A stretch of DNA of 64,000 nt from Impatiens glandulifera (taxonomy: Eukaryota; Streptophyta; Magnoliopsida; Ericales; Balsaminaceae), in NCBI RefSeq assembly GCF_907164915.1, contig NC_061867.1:24404308-24468307 (forward strand), written 5' to 3'. Below, piece after piece: positions 1-8,769 of this stretch (positions are counted from its first letter, which is position 1; every line of letters starts with the position of its first letter). Made by a program: the position numbers and the translations under genes. The notes below the pieces were generated by a model. It ran no database searches. It saw only the letters and a program-made list of their open reading frames with translations, and was not told where the DNA came from.

Positions 1-339
1 ATCAAAGAAGGAACAAACCCAAGGACAGAAAGAGGCAACACTTAATATAATCGTTCCTCAATACTAAAATCAAAAGATCTAACAAGAAGGAATAACATTT
101 TCATCAACGAAAGATTCGCAAATCAAATGCAGACATTGATTCTTACCTAGAATCATCGATAACTTCCTCGATCTGAATAATGAGTTAATCCGCCATTGGT
201 TCGGAGTTCGGACTAGTCATCGTCTATACGAAGTTGTGCAGACTGCAGAGAGAAAGATGGTTCAGAATTGAATATTCACTAACGATAGTTACGCATTTAT
301 ATAATCGATTGGATACGCGCACACGGTTTATTATTAGGT

Positions 340-895
340 AAAACACTAGGTCGGAGAAGAATGTAACTAACCTCGTGTGTGCGACAATCTAGCTGTGGAG
401 AGTCGAAGGATGATAGTGTAGATGAAGGCAAACCCTAATGGTTGGAGAAGAATGTAATTATCCTTGTGCGCGCGACAATCTGGCTGCAAAGAGAGGAGAG
501 TCGAAGGATCAGAGTGTAATTAATGGTTTTTAGCTGATTTGATAACAATCAGGCAAAGGATCTGTGAAGCGGCAGAGAGAGGAAAGTCGAAGGATCAGAG
601 TGTGATTAATGTTTTTTTTTCTGATTTGATAACCACCAGGCAAAGGATATGGGAAGCGACAGAGAGAGGAGAGTTGAAGTATCAGGGTAAGCGGCAGAGA
701 GAAGAGAGATATGTGAAGCGGCAGAGAGAGGAGAGTTGAGTTGAAGGATCAGGGTAAGCGGCAGAGAGAGGAGAGATATGTGAAGCGGCAGAGAGAGGAG
801 AGATATGTGAAGCGACAGAGAGAGGAGAGTTGAAGGATCAGGGTGTGATTAATTGTTTTTTAGCTAATTTAATATCCATCTGGCAAAAGATCTGT
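340..895. repeat. GA-rich tandem repeat
   Basis: Several degenerate copies of a unit of roughly 90-110 bp contain the phrases AGGCAAAGGATCTGTGAAG, GAGAGTCGAAGGATCAG and GTGTGATTAAT. Between about 690 and 830 this collapses into short subrepeats of about 27 bp (GCGGCAGAGAGAGGAGAG plus ATATGTGAA). The small plus-strand frame starting at 539 only translates the repeat. The 339 bases before it show nothing I recognise. Confidence 0.8.
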
Positions 896-899
896 TAAT

Positions 900-1440
900 G
901 TGTTAAAGCTTTCTAGAAGGACTCCGTTAATAACTTGATTTCTAATTTCAAAATATATATAAGTTAAATTTTTATTATTAAATATAATATAATGTTTAAT
1001 TTATTTATTTTTGGTTATATTATTTTTTATTTAATTAAATTTAAATACTAATTACATAAAAGACAGATGTTAATAAAAAAAATTAATAATGTTATAAAAA
1101 ATTTAAAAATTATGAATTCAATTTTAATGTAAATAAAATTTTAATTCAAATTTAATTAAAGAAATTTAAAAAGTGAAATAAAATATTTATAAAGTTTAAA
1201 AAATAAAACATAAAAAATATTAAATTTAGAATAATTAAATTTTAAGGTTTTAACAAAGTTTGTATATAAAAAAATAAAGGTGGTGGTATATATATACAAA
1301 GGTTGACAAAAGTTTTTCTTTTTATAACTTTTACCCACGCTTGATAAGCGTTGGCATATAAAGGTGGTTGAAGGTGTATTTTGTTGTAGTGTGAGAATCC
1401 TGAAGGCTAATCTAGTGATCCAGTTAGAACAATCTAGCAA
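900..1440. other. AT-rich gene-free stretch
   Basis: Very AT-rich sequence without a credible reading frame. A short inverted motif (ACGCTT-GAT-AAGCGT) lies near 1336-1350. It resembles sequences often seen in plant MITE-like repeats, but I could not find element ends. Confidence 0.5.
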
Positions 1441-1454
1441 AGGAAAAATTTCAA

Positions 1455-1900
1455 ATGCTTGATATAATTGAGATAAAAGTGAGTGATGCTAGAAAGGTGT
1501 TTCTTCCACATGACCTTCAATTGCCCGATCTCGGGAAATTTAGGGGAAACAAAGATCTGACTATGTACATGAAAGTGCAACTCAAATTACGGATCCACCC
1601 CTTTCTTCTTACGCCAAAGATCATGGGCCCTTTTACGGTTGAGTTATGCTACACTATCCAAAATTCCTCACGCTACCTTGACAATGTAGCCCTAAGGTGG
1701 TATTTAAAGGGCAATATAGCTAGTATCAACACAATTACAGAGTTGGACGAGGCATTTATTGAGCGCTTTAAGATTTATCTAATCCATAATAGTCCGGAAA
1801 AGAAATTAAAACATGTTAAAAAAGGTAATAGTAAAATGTTTGATACATTTATTTAGAGATGGATAAAGGTAGTTGCGGTAATAGTTTTGGTTCAAAAAAA
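1455..1900 (+). pseudogene. Ty3/Gypsy gag fragment
   Basis: A 133-residue frame with the layout of a plant retrotransposon Gag core. It has a Leu/Pro-rich start followed by LGKFRGNKDLTMYM (where families usually have KFDGTGDPxxHL), then ALRWYLKGNIASINT (usual A-LxWYxxL.....I.TW) and ELDEAFIERFK. The frame ends at TAG (1855), but similarity continues through RWIKVVAV, as in the usual FxxRWR segment. No protease, RT or clear LTR follows. It is therefore an isolated fragment of about 145 codons. Gag would form the cytoplasmic particle of an active element; this copy cannot. Confidence 0.75.
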
Positions 1901-2019
1901 TAAAAACAATCGAAATAATTCTAGAGAATTTGAATTAACTGTATAGTAGCATCGAAGACGTTCACCGACATGGAAAAGTTTATTACAATAAGCACAAATC
2001 TTGACGATTCCTACTCTAA

Positions 2020-2378
2020 AAGAAATAAGAGGGTAGATAGTGGATTTCTACACACAAATATATTATAATAAATAATTTTGGAATAATAGATATTCATACA
2101 TAATTACTAAACTTAAATCTAAATAAAATAATTAATTCAAAAACGACATTATTTAATTAGAAATATTTTGTAAAATATCCAAAAATGCATAAAATAAATA
2201 AGACTAATGCCTAACATTGGAGAGGGTTTTAACAGGGTCGTTGGAAACCGTTGTGGGCTACAATGTGTGGCTGTTGATAGTCATCTAGTAGAGGGTCGGT
2301 AGAAGTCAATCTAGAACCATAACCATACAAACCAGACGAGTAAACCCAGACTCGGCTTGGTCAACTCACATATAAAAT
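2020..2378. other. Non-coding stretch resembling part of the later duplication
   Basis: No reading frame. The order of phrases (ATTTCTACA, AATATATTATA, TATTCA-ATA, AATTACTAAA, AATTAATTCAAAAACGAC, then GGGTCGT-GG and AACC) matches, in diverged form, 12905-13400 in duplication copy A. It is probably part of the same dispersed repeat, perhaps the untranslated part of a Gypsy element. Confidence 0.4.
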
Positions 2379-2735
2379 TGTTGAGTTGTGGAGCTTACAC
2401 TTATAATAAACTTTATAAATATTAATTAGAGTTTAATGTTTTGTGTTTGTAGTTAAGCATAAACCAATAGATATTTAGGTTGTATTATCTGAATTCTTAC
2501 CTTATAAATATGTTATTGTTAAGGGTTTTATATAAAGACAGTATTCTAGAGAGATAAAGAGTGAGTAAAAAACTATGTACTCCTTTTTCTTTATAATGAA
2601 ATCTAGTGGCGACTGATAAGGACATACCTCTTTTGAATGAACCAATATAAATTTATGTCTTTTGTGTTATTACTTTCTTGTATTTTTATAGATAATTTCA
2701 GACAAGTCAGATTTAGGGAATTCAAATCCTAATAA
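2379..2735 (+). repeat. Probable degenerate 5' LTR of the Tnt1-like Copia element
   Basis: Starts with TGTTGAG and contains a TATA-like TTTATATAAAG near 2527. It is followed at 2737-2747 by TTGTATTAGTG, which differs at three positions from the plant initiator-Met-tRNA primer site TGGTATCAGAG. The gag ATG follows 28 bases later. No second LTR was found, so the ends rest only on position and on the degenerate primer site. Confidence 0.45.
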
Positions 2736-2774
2736 CTTGTATTAGTGTTGTTAGGTTAGATCGGAATATTTGAA

Positions 2775-2980
2775 ATGATGGCAAGCGAGAACAATATAGG
2801 ATATGAAATTGGAAGATTCGATGGAACAAATTATCCGTTTTATAGGATGAAAATTGAATATTATCTCTACGGAAAGAAGCTGCATGTTCATTTGAGTGAG
2901 AAACTAAACAATATGGATGAAGCTGATCGAAAACTCCTTGATAGACAAGTTTTGAGAGTTGTTCGATTAATGCTAGCCAA
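2775..2980 (+). pseudogene. Copia gag, N-terminal part (split by Gypsy insertion)
   Basis: The frame starts at ATG 2775. It encodes a Tnt1-type Gag N-terminus with the pattern FDGTNYPFYRMKIEYYLYGK, matching the usual F.G.NY..WK..M...L. The frame reads into LARQ/LAK-like residues (VVRLMLAKIV) at the edge of the Gypsy insertion. It resumes after 6196 with HNVAKKNTS. The codons beyond 2985 in this frame are LTR sequence and not Gag. Confidence 0.8.
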
Positions 2981-2985
2981 GATTG
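2981..2985. other. Target-site duplication GATTG, left
   Basis: The 5 bases GATTG directly before the Gypsy 5' LTR match 6192-6196 exactly. Confidence 0.92.
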
Positions 2986-3479
2986 TGTTATGGTTGAGAA
3001 ATAAAGGTTGCGGTCCTAAAATAATTCCAGCACCCTCCACAGTCTTAATGTGCACTTGGGCTAGATTTTTATTTTTTGTTTTAATATTCTGTTTTATTTT
3101 CCCTTTCTGTTTTTCAAACTGAATTATGTTATTTCTAGTAGTTGTTGTAACTGAATATTCTGGGGGTAAATCAACACTTATATAAGGCTGATCTCTCTTT
3201 CCCAAGGAACCATGGAATAATGATTATATGAAATTACTTGTGAAAGTTCTTCACCCCCATTTTATTTTATGTTTTGATTATTTATTTTGAACTGTTTGGT
3301 ATAGACATCCAGTATTCTATTCTCATCCTTAATTCTTCTTTCTCCTCATCCTAAATTCTTCATTACAAAACCCTTTCGATGCACTTTGATTATATATTTC
3401 TCACCCGGTCCTAGAGATCAAGAACTCGATGCTTGAATTCAAGAACCCATAAACACTAGTTACAATTCAAGTCGTAACA
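2986..3479 (+). repeat. Gypsy 5' LTR
   Basis: Begins TGTTATGG and ends GTCGTAACA, so it has TG...CA termini. It pairs with 5698-6191 with scattered mismatches, so the insertion is not recent. A TATA box (TTATATAAGG) lies at 3178-3187, the likely promoter of the element. Confidence 0.92.
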
Positions 3480-3482
3480 TCT

Positions 3483-3493
3483 TGGTATCAGAG
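3483..3493 (+). other. Gypsy primer-binding site (initiator Met tRNA)
   Basis: TGGTATCAGAG, three bases after the 5' LTR. It is complementary to the 3' end of plant initiator-methionine tRNA, the usual primer for minus-strand DNA synthesis. Confidence 0.9.
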
Positions 3494-3508
3494 TAAGACG
3501 ATTCTCAA

Positions 3509-4430
3509 ATGATAGAAATCCGCCAACAAGTAGAGATGGATGCTCTAAAGACCCTAATCGAAGTCTTATCTCAACAGTCAACCTCTATGCATGTTTCTCT
3601 TCAACAAATTATGACCGAATTAAGTAATAACATGGACAGAAGGTTCAATGCCGCAGAAAAAACACTGGTTGCAATTGAAAGTAGTGCGTCTGGGAATGGC
3701 CAAGATCCCCGCACCAGACCTTACAAAAATGCTTCTTTCTACGGTCTTCCTTAGAATCGCCCCTACCATCCTAGCCAACACTATGTTCCTTCAACTCAGC
3801 TAACCAAGGTTGATTTTCCTCAGTTTGATGGGCCCTATATGGGGTCTGGATAATATCCGCCGAGAAATTCTTCAGGGTGGACAAGACTAAGGATGCAAAT
3901 AAACTAGAAATTTCCTCCATTCTCTTTTCTGGCGAAGTAAGAATGTGGTATGGATCATATCTCTAGAACCGCAACCATATGGAAGCCATGACATGGGATG
4001 TGTTCAAGAGAGATCTCTTGGCACAATTCGGGCCCTCTATACATGACACTCCAAATAGACAATTAATGAATCTGAAACAGGTTGGTTCTATTCAAGAATA
4101 TAATCATACATATCAATTTCTCAAAAATTATATAGCATGCCAAGGGAATATGTCATAGATTGCTCCTTGTCCGGCTTGAGGGAGGAGACTGCGAACTGCA
4201 TCAGGTTGCGATTTTCTGGGTCTCTAAACAAATCCATAGCCATGTCCAAGGTCCAAGACGCAACGTATAGGTCCCTAATGAGAAGTGGGTACTTGTACAT
4301 TGATGAAGCACCGCTGGTGCCCAAGCCATCTAATATTAACACAGACTGGCTGAGTACCAACCAGAATACTGACATCAAGAATTCTTCCCATGCGTCTTCT
4401 TCAAGCATAAACAGGGCTACATGAAGCAAT
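3509..4430 (+). pseudogene. Gypsy gag
   Basis: Starts at ATG 3509, 16 bases after the primer site, with an 81-residue acidic/coiled N-terminus (LIEVLSQQST...MDRRFNAAEK). After a stop at about 3752 the Gag core continues in broken frames: TKVDFPQFDGP, AEKFFRVDKT, ISSILFSGEVRMWYGSYL, WDVFKRDLLAQFGPS and LMNLKQVGSIQEYNHTYQFL. This order matches the Retrotrans_gag family (F-G....W......F......K......L.G.A..W). Further broken frames to about 4430 include a Ser/Asn-rich tail. Stops and shifts make it non-functional. Confidence 0.8.
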
Positions 4431-4624
4431 TAGACTCGGCTGCAATGAATAAAAAAAGGAAGAAAGGCATATGCTATACTTGCAATGAAAGGTGGGAGCC
4501 CAGCCATTGGTAAAAATCCAAATTATTCATGGTCTCGGCTAATCATCAAAAAGTCTAAGAACCTACTCAAGAACCAGTCTTTGATAATCAACTTTTGTTG
4601 TTTGGAACAGGGGATGAACCAGCC

Positions 4625-5070
4625 ATATCCTCTATTGACCGATTCTAAAACTTTTCAAACGATCCAAATTCATGGCAAGATTGGGAACCTACCGGTGGTG
4701 ATGTTGATTGATACAGATAACACCCATAATTTTATCAATAGTAGGATTTTGGATAAAATAGGACACAATTGTACGCCCACCCAAGCGCAATCGGTTAGAG
4801 TGGCTGATGTATCTAATATTTTATGCTCTAGCATTTACAAAGACTTGAAATGGTCGATAGAAGGAAATGACTACCAAACAGAAAAGAAGGTAATTTCCAT
4901 GGAGGGATATTATATTGTGATGGGCATTGAATGACTAATTACTTTAGGTCCCTCATCTTGGAAATTCGAAAAGATGACCCTTTATTTTGAGAAGCAAGGC
5001 AAAACCATGGTTTTGCAGGGTATCCCTCATGCACAAGTCAATATGATACAAGGCAACCAACTTTAAAAGA
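4625..5070 (+). pseudogene. Gypsy retropepsin-like protease fragment
   Basis: The frame 4485-4931 contains IQIHGKIGNLPVVMLIDTDN followed by THNFINSRIL. This matches the plant Gypsy protease pattern (G.I....V..LIDSGSTHNFI), except that the active-site triad DSG/DTG reads DTD here, so the catalytic glycine is lost. Downstream are VRVADVSNI and VISMEGYYIVMGIE, the usual 'V.DG...' and '..DVILGM-WL' segments. A stop at 4932 precedes LITLGPSSWKFEKMTLYF, which is still homologous. Confidence 0.75.
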
Positions 5071-5199
5071 CCTTGGAAAATATAGTGTTGCTGCCATGGT
5101 GCAAATAACGAACAAATATGAAGGCCAAACTGTTTCACTTACGACAATGACGTTGGAAGATATTCTTGAAGATCTCCAGCAACTATTTGAAGACTTCAA

Positions 5200-5520
5200 T
5201 GCTCTATTCCAACATCCCGAAGACTGACCACCACTCAGAAGGATAATTAGAAGTCATGGCTCTTTTGCTACCCCTGTGGTGCTTGTCAGGAAAACAGACT
5301 TGGCCTGGATTTTTGAAGAAACTCTAGAGTATAATCGGAGCTGGAAGAAGTTTTTTATATATCTTCTCAAGGTCCTGGCGACATTGCAGCAACAAAGGTC
5401 AATTCTCAATAACATAAAACTTAACTTTGGGTGCACACAAATTTCCATGGGCGGAGTGGCGACTGACCCGGTAGTGCTAAAGACGATAAGGACCCGACCA
5501 ACTACACTACTGAAAAGATG
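5200..5520 (+). pseudogene. Gypsy reverse transcriptase remnant with internal deletion
   Basis: Around 5238-5290 the reading HGSFATPVVLVRKTD matches the start of Gypsy RT (SPFASPVVLVRKKDG). About 60 bases later the text already reads LLKVLATLQQQRSILNN...LNFGCTQISMGGVATDP. That matches the end of the RT palm (HL..VL..L....L....KC.FG...I.YLGH.IS..GV..DP). The FSKIDL and YxDD regions between are absent. The rest, to the polypurine tract, is unassignable. Confidence 0.65.
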
Positions 5521-5683
5521 TTATCAAAGGCTTTTTAAGGATTTCCGTCCTATATTCCAACACTTTCTGGACCTGCTGAAAATTCGACCGACCAACAAGA
5601 GAAAAGAGTTCTCTTTGAAGATAGGAGCATGCGCATTAGAGGTTGACCAGGCCACAGTCTTTTCGTCGAGGACGACGAATTTT

Positions 5684-5697
5684 GAAGGGAGAGATAA
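5684..5697 (+). other. Gypsy polypurine tract
   Basis: GAAGGGAGAGATAA lies directly before the TG of the 3' LTR, where plus-strand DNA synthesis would be primed. Confidence 0.85.
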
Positions 5698-6191
5698 TGT
5701 TACGGTCCAAAAATAAAGGTTGCGGTCCCAAAATAATTCCAGCACCCTCCACGGTCTTAATGTGCAATTGGGCCAGATTTCTGTGTTTTGTTTTTATATT
5801 CTGTTTTACTTTCCCTTTCTGTTTTTCAAACTGAATTCTTTTATTTCTTGTAGTTGTTGTAACTAAATATTCTGGGGGTAAATCGACACTTATATAAGGC
5901 TGATCTCTCTTCCCTAAGGACCAATGGAATAATGAATATATGAAATTACTTGTGAAAGTTCTTCACCCCCATTGTATTTTATATTTTGATTATTGATTTT
6001 GGATTGTTTGGTATAGACCAACACTATTCTCTTCTCATCCTTGATTCTTCTTTCCCCTCATCCCAAATTCTTCATTACAAAACTCTTCTGTTGCACTTTA
6101 ATTATATATTTCCCACCTAGTCCTTGAGATTAAGAACTTGATTCTTGAAATCAAGAATCCATAAACACTAGTTACAATTCAAGTCGTAGGA
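5698..6191 (+). repeat. Gypsy 3' LTR
   Basis: 494 bp from TGTTACGG to GTCGTAGGA. The usual CA end has mutated to GA. A TATA box like that of the 5' LTR lies at about 5891. It is followed directly by the second GATTG target copy. Confidence 0.92.
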
Positions 6192-6196
6192 GATTG
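6192..6196. other. Target-site duplication GATTG, right
   Basis: Exact copy of 2981-2985. After it the interrupted Copia gag reading resumes. Confidence 0.92.
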
Positions 6197-6740
6197 TTCT
6201 TCACAATGTAGCAAAGAAAAATACCAGCATGTGTCTAATGAAAGATCTCTCTAATATGTATAAGAAACTATTTGCTAATAAAAAGGTATATTTAATGAAA
6301 ATTCTCTTTTACTTAAGAATGGTTGATGGTGCTTATATCACTACTTTTTTAAAGGAATTCAATATAATTGTAAATCAATTTTTGTTTGTTGTGATTGATT
6401 TTGAGGAACAAGTTAGTGCCATGATTTTGTTAGCATCTCTATCAAAGAGTTTGGAACATATGAGACCATCAATTAGTTACTCTGTTGGAAATCATAAATT
6501 GAAATTTATTGAAGTTATAGATCGTATTCTTGCTAAAGAGATTTAAAAAATTGATTCTGATAAAACGTTCAAAGGTGCTCTAAATGTTGAAAATATGGGT
6601 AGAAGTAATTATAGAAATTTCAACCGTGATAAGCGCATATCTATGTCGAATAATATGAGGAGTCAGTCCAAGTGCGGATCGATATTCAATTGCTGAAATT
6701 ATGGTAAACATGGTCACTTGAAGAGGAACTGAAAAGCAAC
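6197..6740 (+). pseudogene. Copia gag, C-terminal part
   Basis: Continuation of the Tnt1-like gag after the Gypsy insertion. A 105-residue open part (6229-6546) reads LMKDLSNMYKKLFANKKVYL, then FLKEFNIIVNQFLFVVIDFEEQ and MILLASLSKSLEHM. This is the UBN2-type Gag core (L...Y.....N...L...L......V......F..I...L......ILLLSLP). After a stop, 6690-6732 gives a zinc knuckle with its first Cys and GHLKRN intact. Its second Cys reads Tyr and its last Cys codon has become TGA. Confidence 0.78.
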
Positions 6741-6779
6741 GAAGATGAACATTGATGATAAAAATTATGCGGCCAATGT

Positions 6780-7800
6780 ATTTACAAAAATTGTCATTAA
6801 TGCATTGCTTATGTCAGTTGATAGTCTGATAGACTCATGGGTTTTGGACTCGGGAATGTCTTTCCACACTACTACCCATAAATAATTAATGGAAAACTAT
6901 GTGGTTGGAAACTGTGAGAATGTTTATCTCACATATAGTGAGCAACTAGATATTGTAGGCATGGGGACATCAAATTAAAGATGGTAAACCGCTCTGTTTG
7001 GATGATTAATAAGGTGAGACATATTTCATATTTAATGTGTAATTTGATTTCTGTTACATAGCGTGATGATGAATGTCAAAATTTTAGTTATGTAAACGGT
7101 ACATGGAAGGTGACTAAATGAGCAATAATTATTGCTCGAGGTCACAAAGTGGAACTTTATACATGGTGTCAATATGTATAGACACATTTGTTGTTGTTTC
7201 TTATGACTCGAACAACACCGAGTCATGGTATTGTAGTTTAGGCCATATGAGTGAAAATAGATGAAAATTATTTTGAAGAATGGTCAAATTCTAGAACTAA
7301 AGTTTGTTGAATTCAGTTATGTGCAAATTTCCTTATTGAAAAACAAAAACATGTGAGTTTCTTTAAGATTAGGAAGGAGCTCAAGAAAGAAAGATTAAGG
7401 TTGGTACACACTGATGTGTGGGGACCTGCACTTTTTCTTCTATTGGAGGATCACACTATTATGAGACATATATAGATGATTCGATAAAAAAATATGGGTT
7501 TACTTTATGAAGAACAAGTCTGATGTATATTTTGTTTTAAAGAAGGAAGACTTTGGTTGAAATTGAAACAAATTAGAAGGTTAAGTATTTGAGATCCGAC
7601 AACGGATGCGAGTACATCAATTCTGATTTTAGAGAGTATTGTGGTGTGAATGAGATTAGAATCTTGAAGATTGTTCCCTAAATTCCTTAAGAGAATGGAG
7701 TAGCTGAACATATAAATCGAACATTGAATGAGCGTGCTAGAAGCACGAGTTTTCACGATGGGCTATCTAAAACCTTATAGGCAGAAGCTATCAACACTTC
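6780..7800 (+). pseudogene. Copia protease and integrase remnant
   Basis: At 6830-6870 the reading DSWVLDSGMSFHTT is the Copia protease active site (W-LDSGAS.H). From about 7395, VHTDVWGPA is the start of the integrase catalytic core with its first Asp. KKIWVYFMKNKSDV follows, then, in shifted frames, YLRSDNGCEYINSDF (second Asp) and ENGVAEHINRTLNERARS (the glutamate motif). At least three frameshifts and several stops occur. The reading ends with AEAIN near 7790 and no RT follows. Confidence 0.75.
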
Positions 7801-7864
7801 ATAAAACCAAACTTCAGCAAAAAATGGAAGCACTTCTAAAATACCACATATGACGAAAAGTCGT

Positions 7865-8165
7865 AAGCGCTTTATATAAAACCGAACTGGTTAAATACAA
7901 GAAGCGCTGTTATAAAACTGAACTGGTTAAATACTGGAAGCACTGATATAAAACTAAACTGGTTAAATACTGGAAGCGCCGATATAAAACCAAACTGGTT
8001 AATTACCGAAAGCGCTGATATAAAACCGAACTAGTTAAATACCGGAAGCCATAATATAAAACCGAATTGGTTAAATAACGGAAGCGTTGATATAAAACAG
8101 AACTGGTTAAATACCAGAAGTGCTGATATAAAACCGAACTGGTTAAATACCGAAAGCACTTAGAA
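7865..8165. repeat. Tandem array, ~36-bp unit
   Basis: About eight copies of a 36-bp unit (AAAACCGAACTGGTTAAATA plus CCGGAAGCGCTGATAT), each with a few substitutions. Minus-strand frames through it only translate the repeat. Confidence 0.88.
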
Positions 8166-8179
8166 AAAGTCGAGCCGAG

Positions 8180-8455
8180 CTTAATACCGGAAGCGCTTCT
8201 AGAATACCGAAGTCGAACATAAAACCGGACGCGCTCCTGTGATACCGAAGACGAACATAAAATTGGACACGCTCTTAGAATACCGAAGTTGAACATGAAA
8301 CTGGATGCGCTCCTGTAAAACCGAAGCCAAACATAAAACTGGACGCGCTCCTGGAATACCATAGTTAACATAGTACCAAACACGCTCCTGCAAAACTGAA
8401 GCCGAACATAAAACCGGACGTGCTCCTGGAATACCAAAGTTAATCAAATACCTAA
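8180..8455. repeat. Tandem array, ~38-bp unit
   Basis: About seven copies of a 38-bp unit (AAAACCGGACGCGCTCCTG followed by AATACCGAAGTTGAACAT). Alternate copies look more alike, suggesting a 76-bp higher-order unit. The words ACCGGA and GCGCT are shared with the preceding 36-bp array, so the two may share an origin. Confidence 0.85.
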
Positions 8456-8769
8456 TTTGATCAACTACCGGACTCGCTTCCCATTTCGGTTTTCTTCACT
8501 TTGACCTTAACCATAATCAATAACACAATTCAGTTTTATGCACTTAAAATTAATAAAACTCTGACCTTATAATTTCTCCATTTTTGATTATTTAAGCTAA
8601 ATTATTAAACTCCCTTTTTGATTTAACATTTCTCCCTTTTTTATTATTTAAACTAAATTATCAAAACCAGGTAATTTTATAACGTCAACTAATTATTCTA
8701 AGTTAATTAGCTACTTTAATCTAACAATTTCTCCCTCTTTAATTGTTTAGAATAAATTATCAAAGTCAG

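Larger units (their letters stand above)
2986..6191 (+). mobile_element. Nested, internally deleted Ty3/Gypsy element
   Basis: Two LTRs of equal length (494 bp), a primer site, a polypurine tract and a perfect GATTG target duplication define an element of 3206 bp. That is much shorter than autonomous Gypsy elements of 5 kb or more. Gag and a retropepsin-like region remain. Of pol, only two short pieces of reverse transcriptase are left, joined by a deletion. It inserted into the gag of the Tnt1-like Copia element, whose reading continues on the other side. Confidence 0.92.
2379..7810 (+). mobile_element. Truncated Tnt1-like Copia element, interrupted by a Gypsy element
   Basis: Left to right it has an LTR-like segment, a degenerate primer site, the gag start, a 3.2-kb nested Gypsy insertion, the rest of gag with a zinc knuckle, the protease, and broken integrase. 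The integrase frame fades near 7800. No reverse transcriptase, RNase H or right LTR follows; tandem arrays begin instead. The element lost its 3' half and has many stops, so it is dead. Confidence 0.75.
7810..8725 (-). mobile_element. Possible minus-strand SIRE-like LTR carrying tandem arrays
   Basis: Near 8720-8740 the minus strand reads a purine-rich AAAGAGGGAGAAAT directly followed by TGTTAGATTAAAG. That is the arrangement of a polypurine tract and the start of a 3' LTR. Two further PPT-like pyrimidine stretches (TTTCTCC...) lie at about 8572 and 8628. The other Copia LTRs in this window also begin TGTTAG or TGTTGG, and one family carries tandem arrays. The far LTR end and a partner LTR were not found. 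Confidence 0.4.

Noticed and set aside
8003..8447. Minus-strand frames of 144 and 82 residues with repeated RERVRFYV-like text
   Set aside because: They translate the 38-bp tandem array; the period is not a multiple of three and no start context or domain exists.
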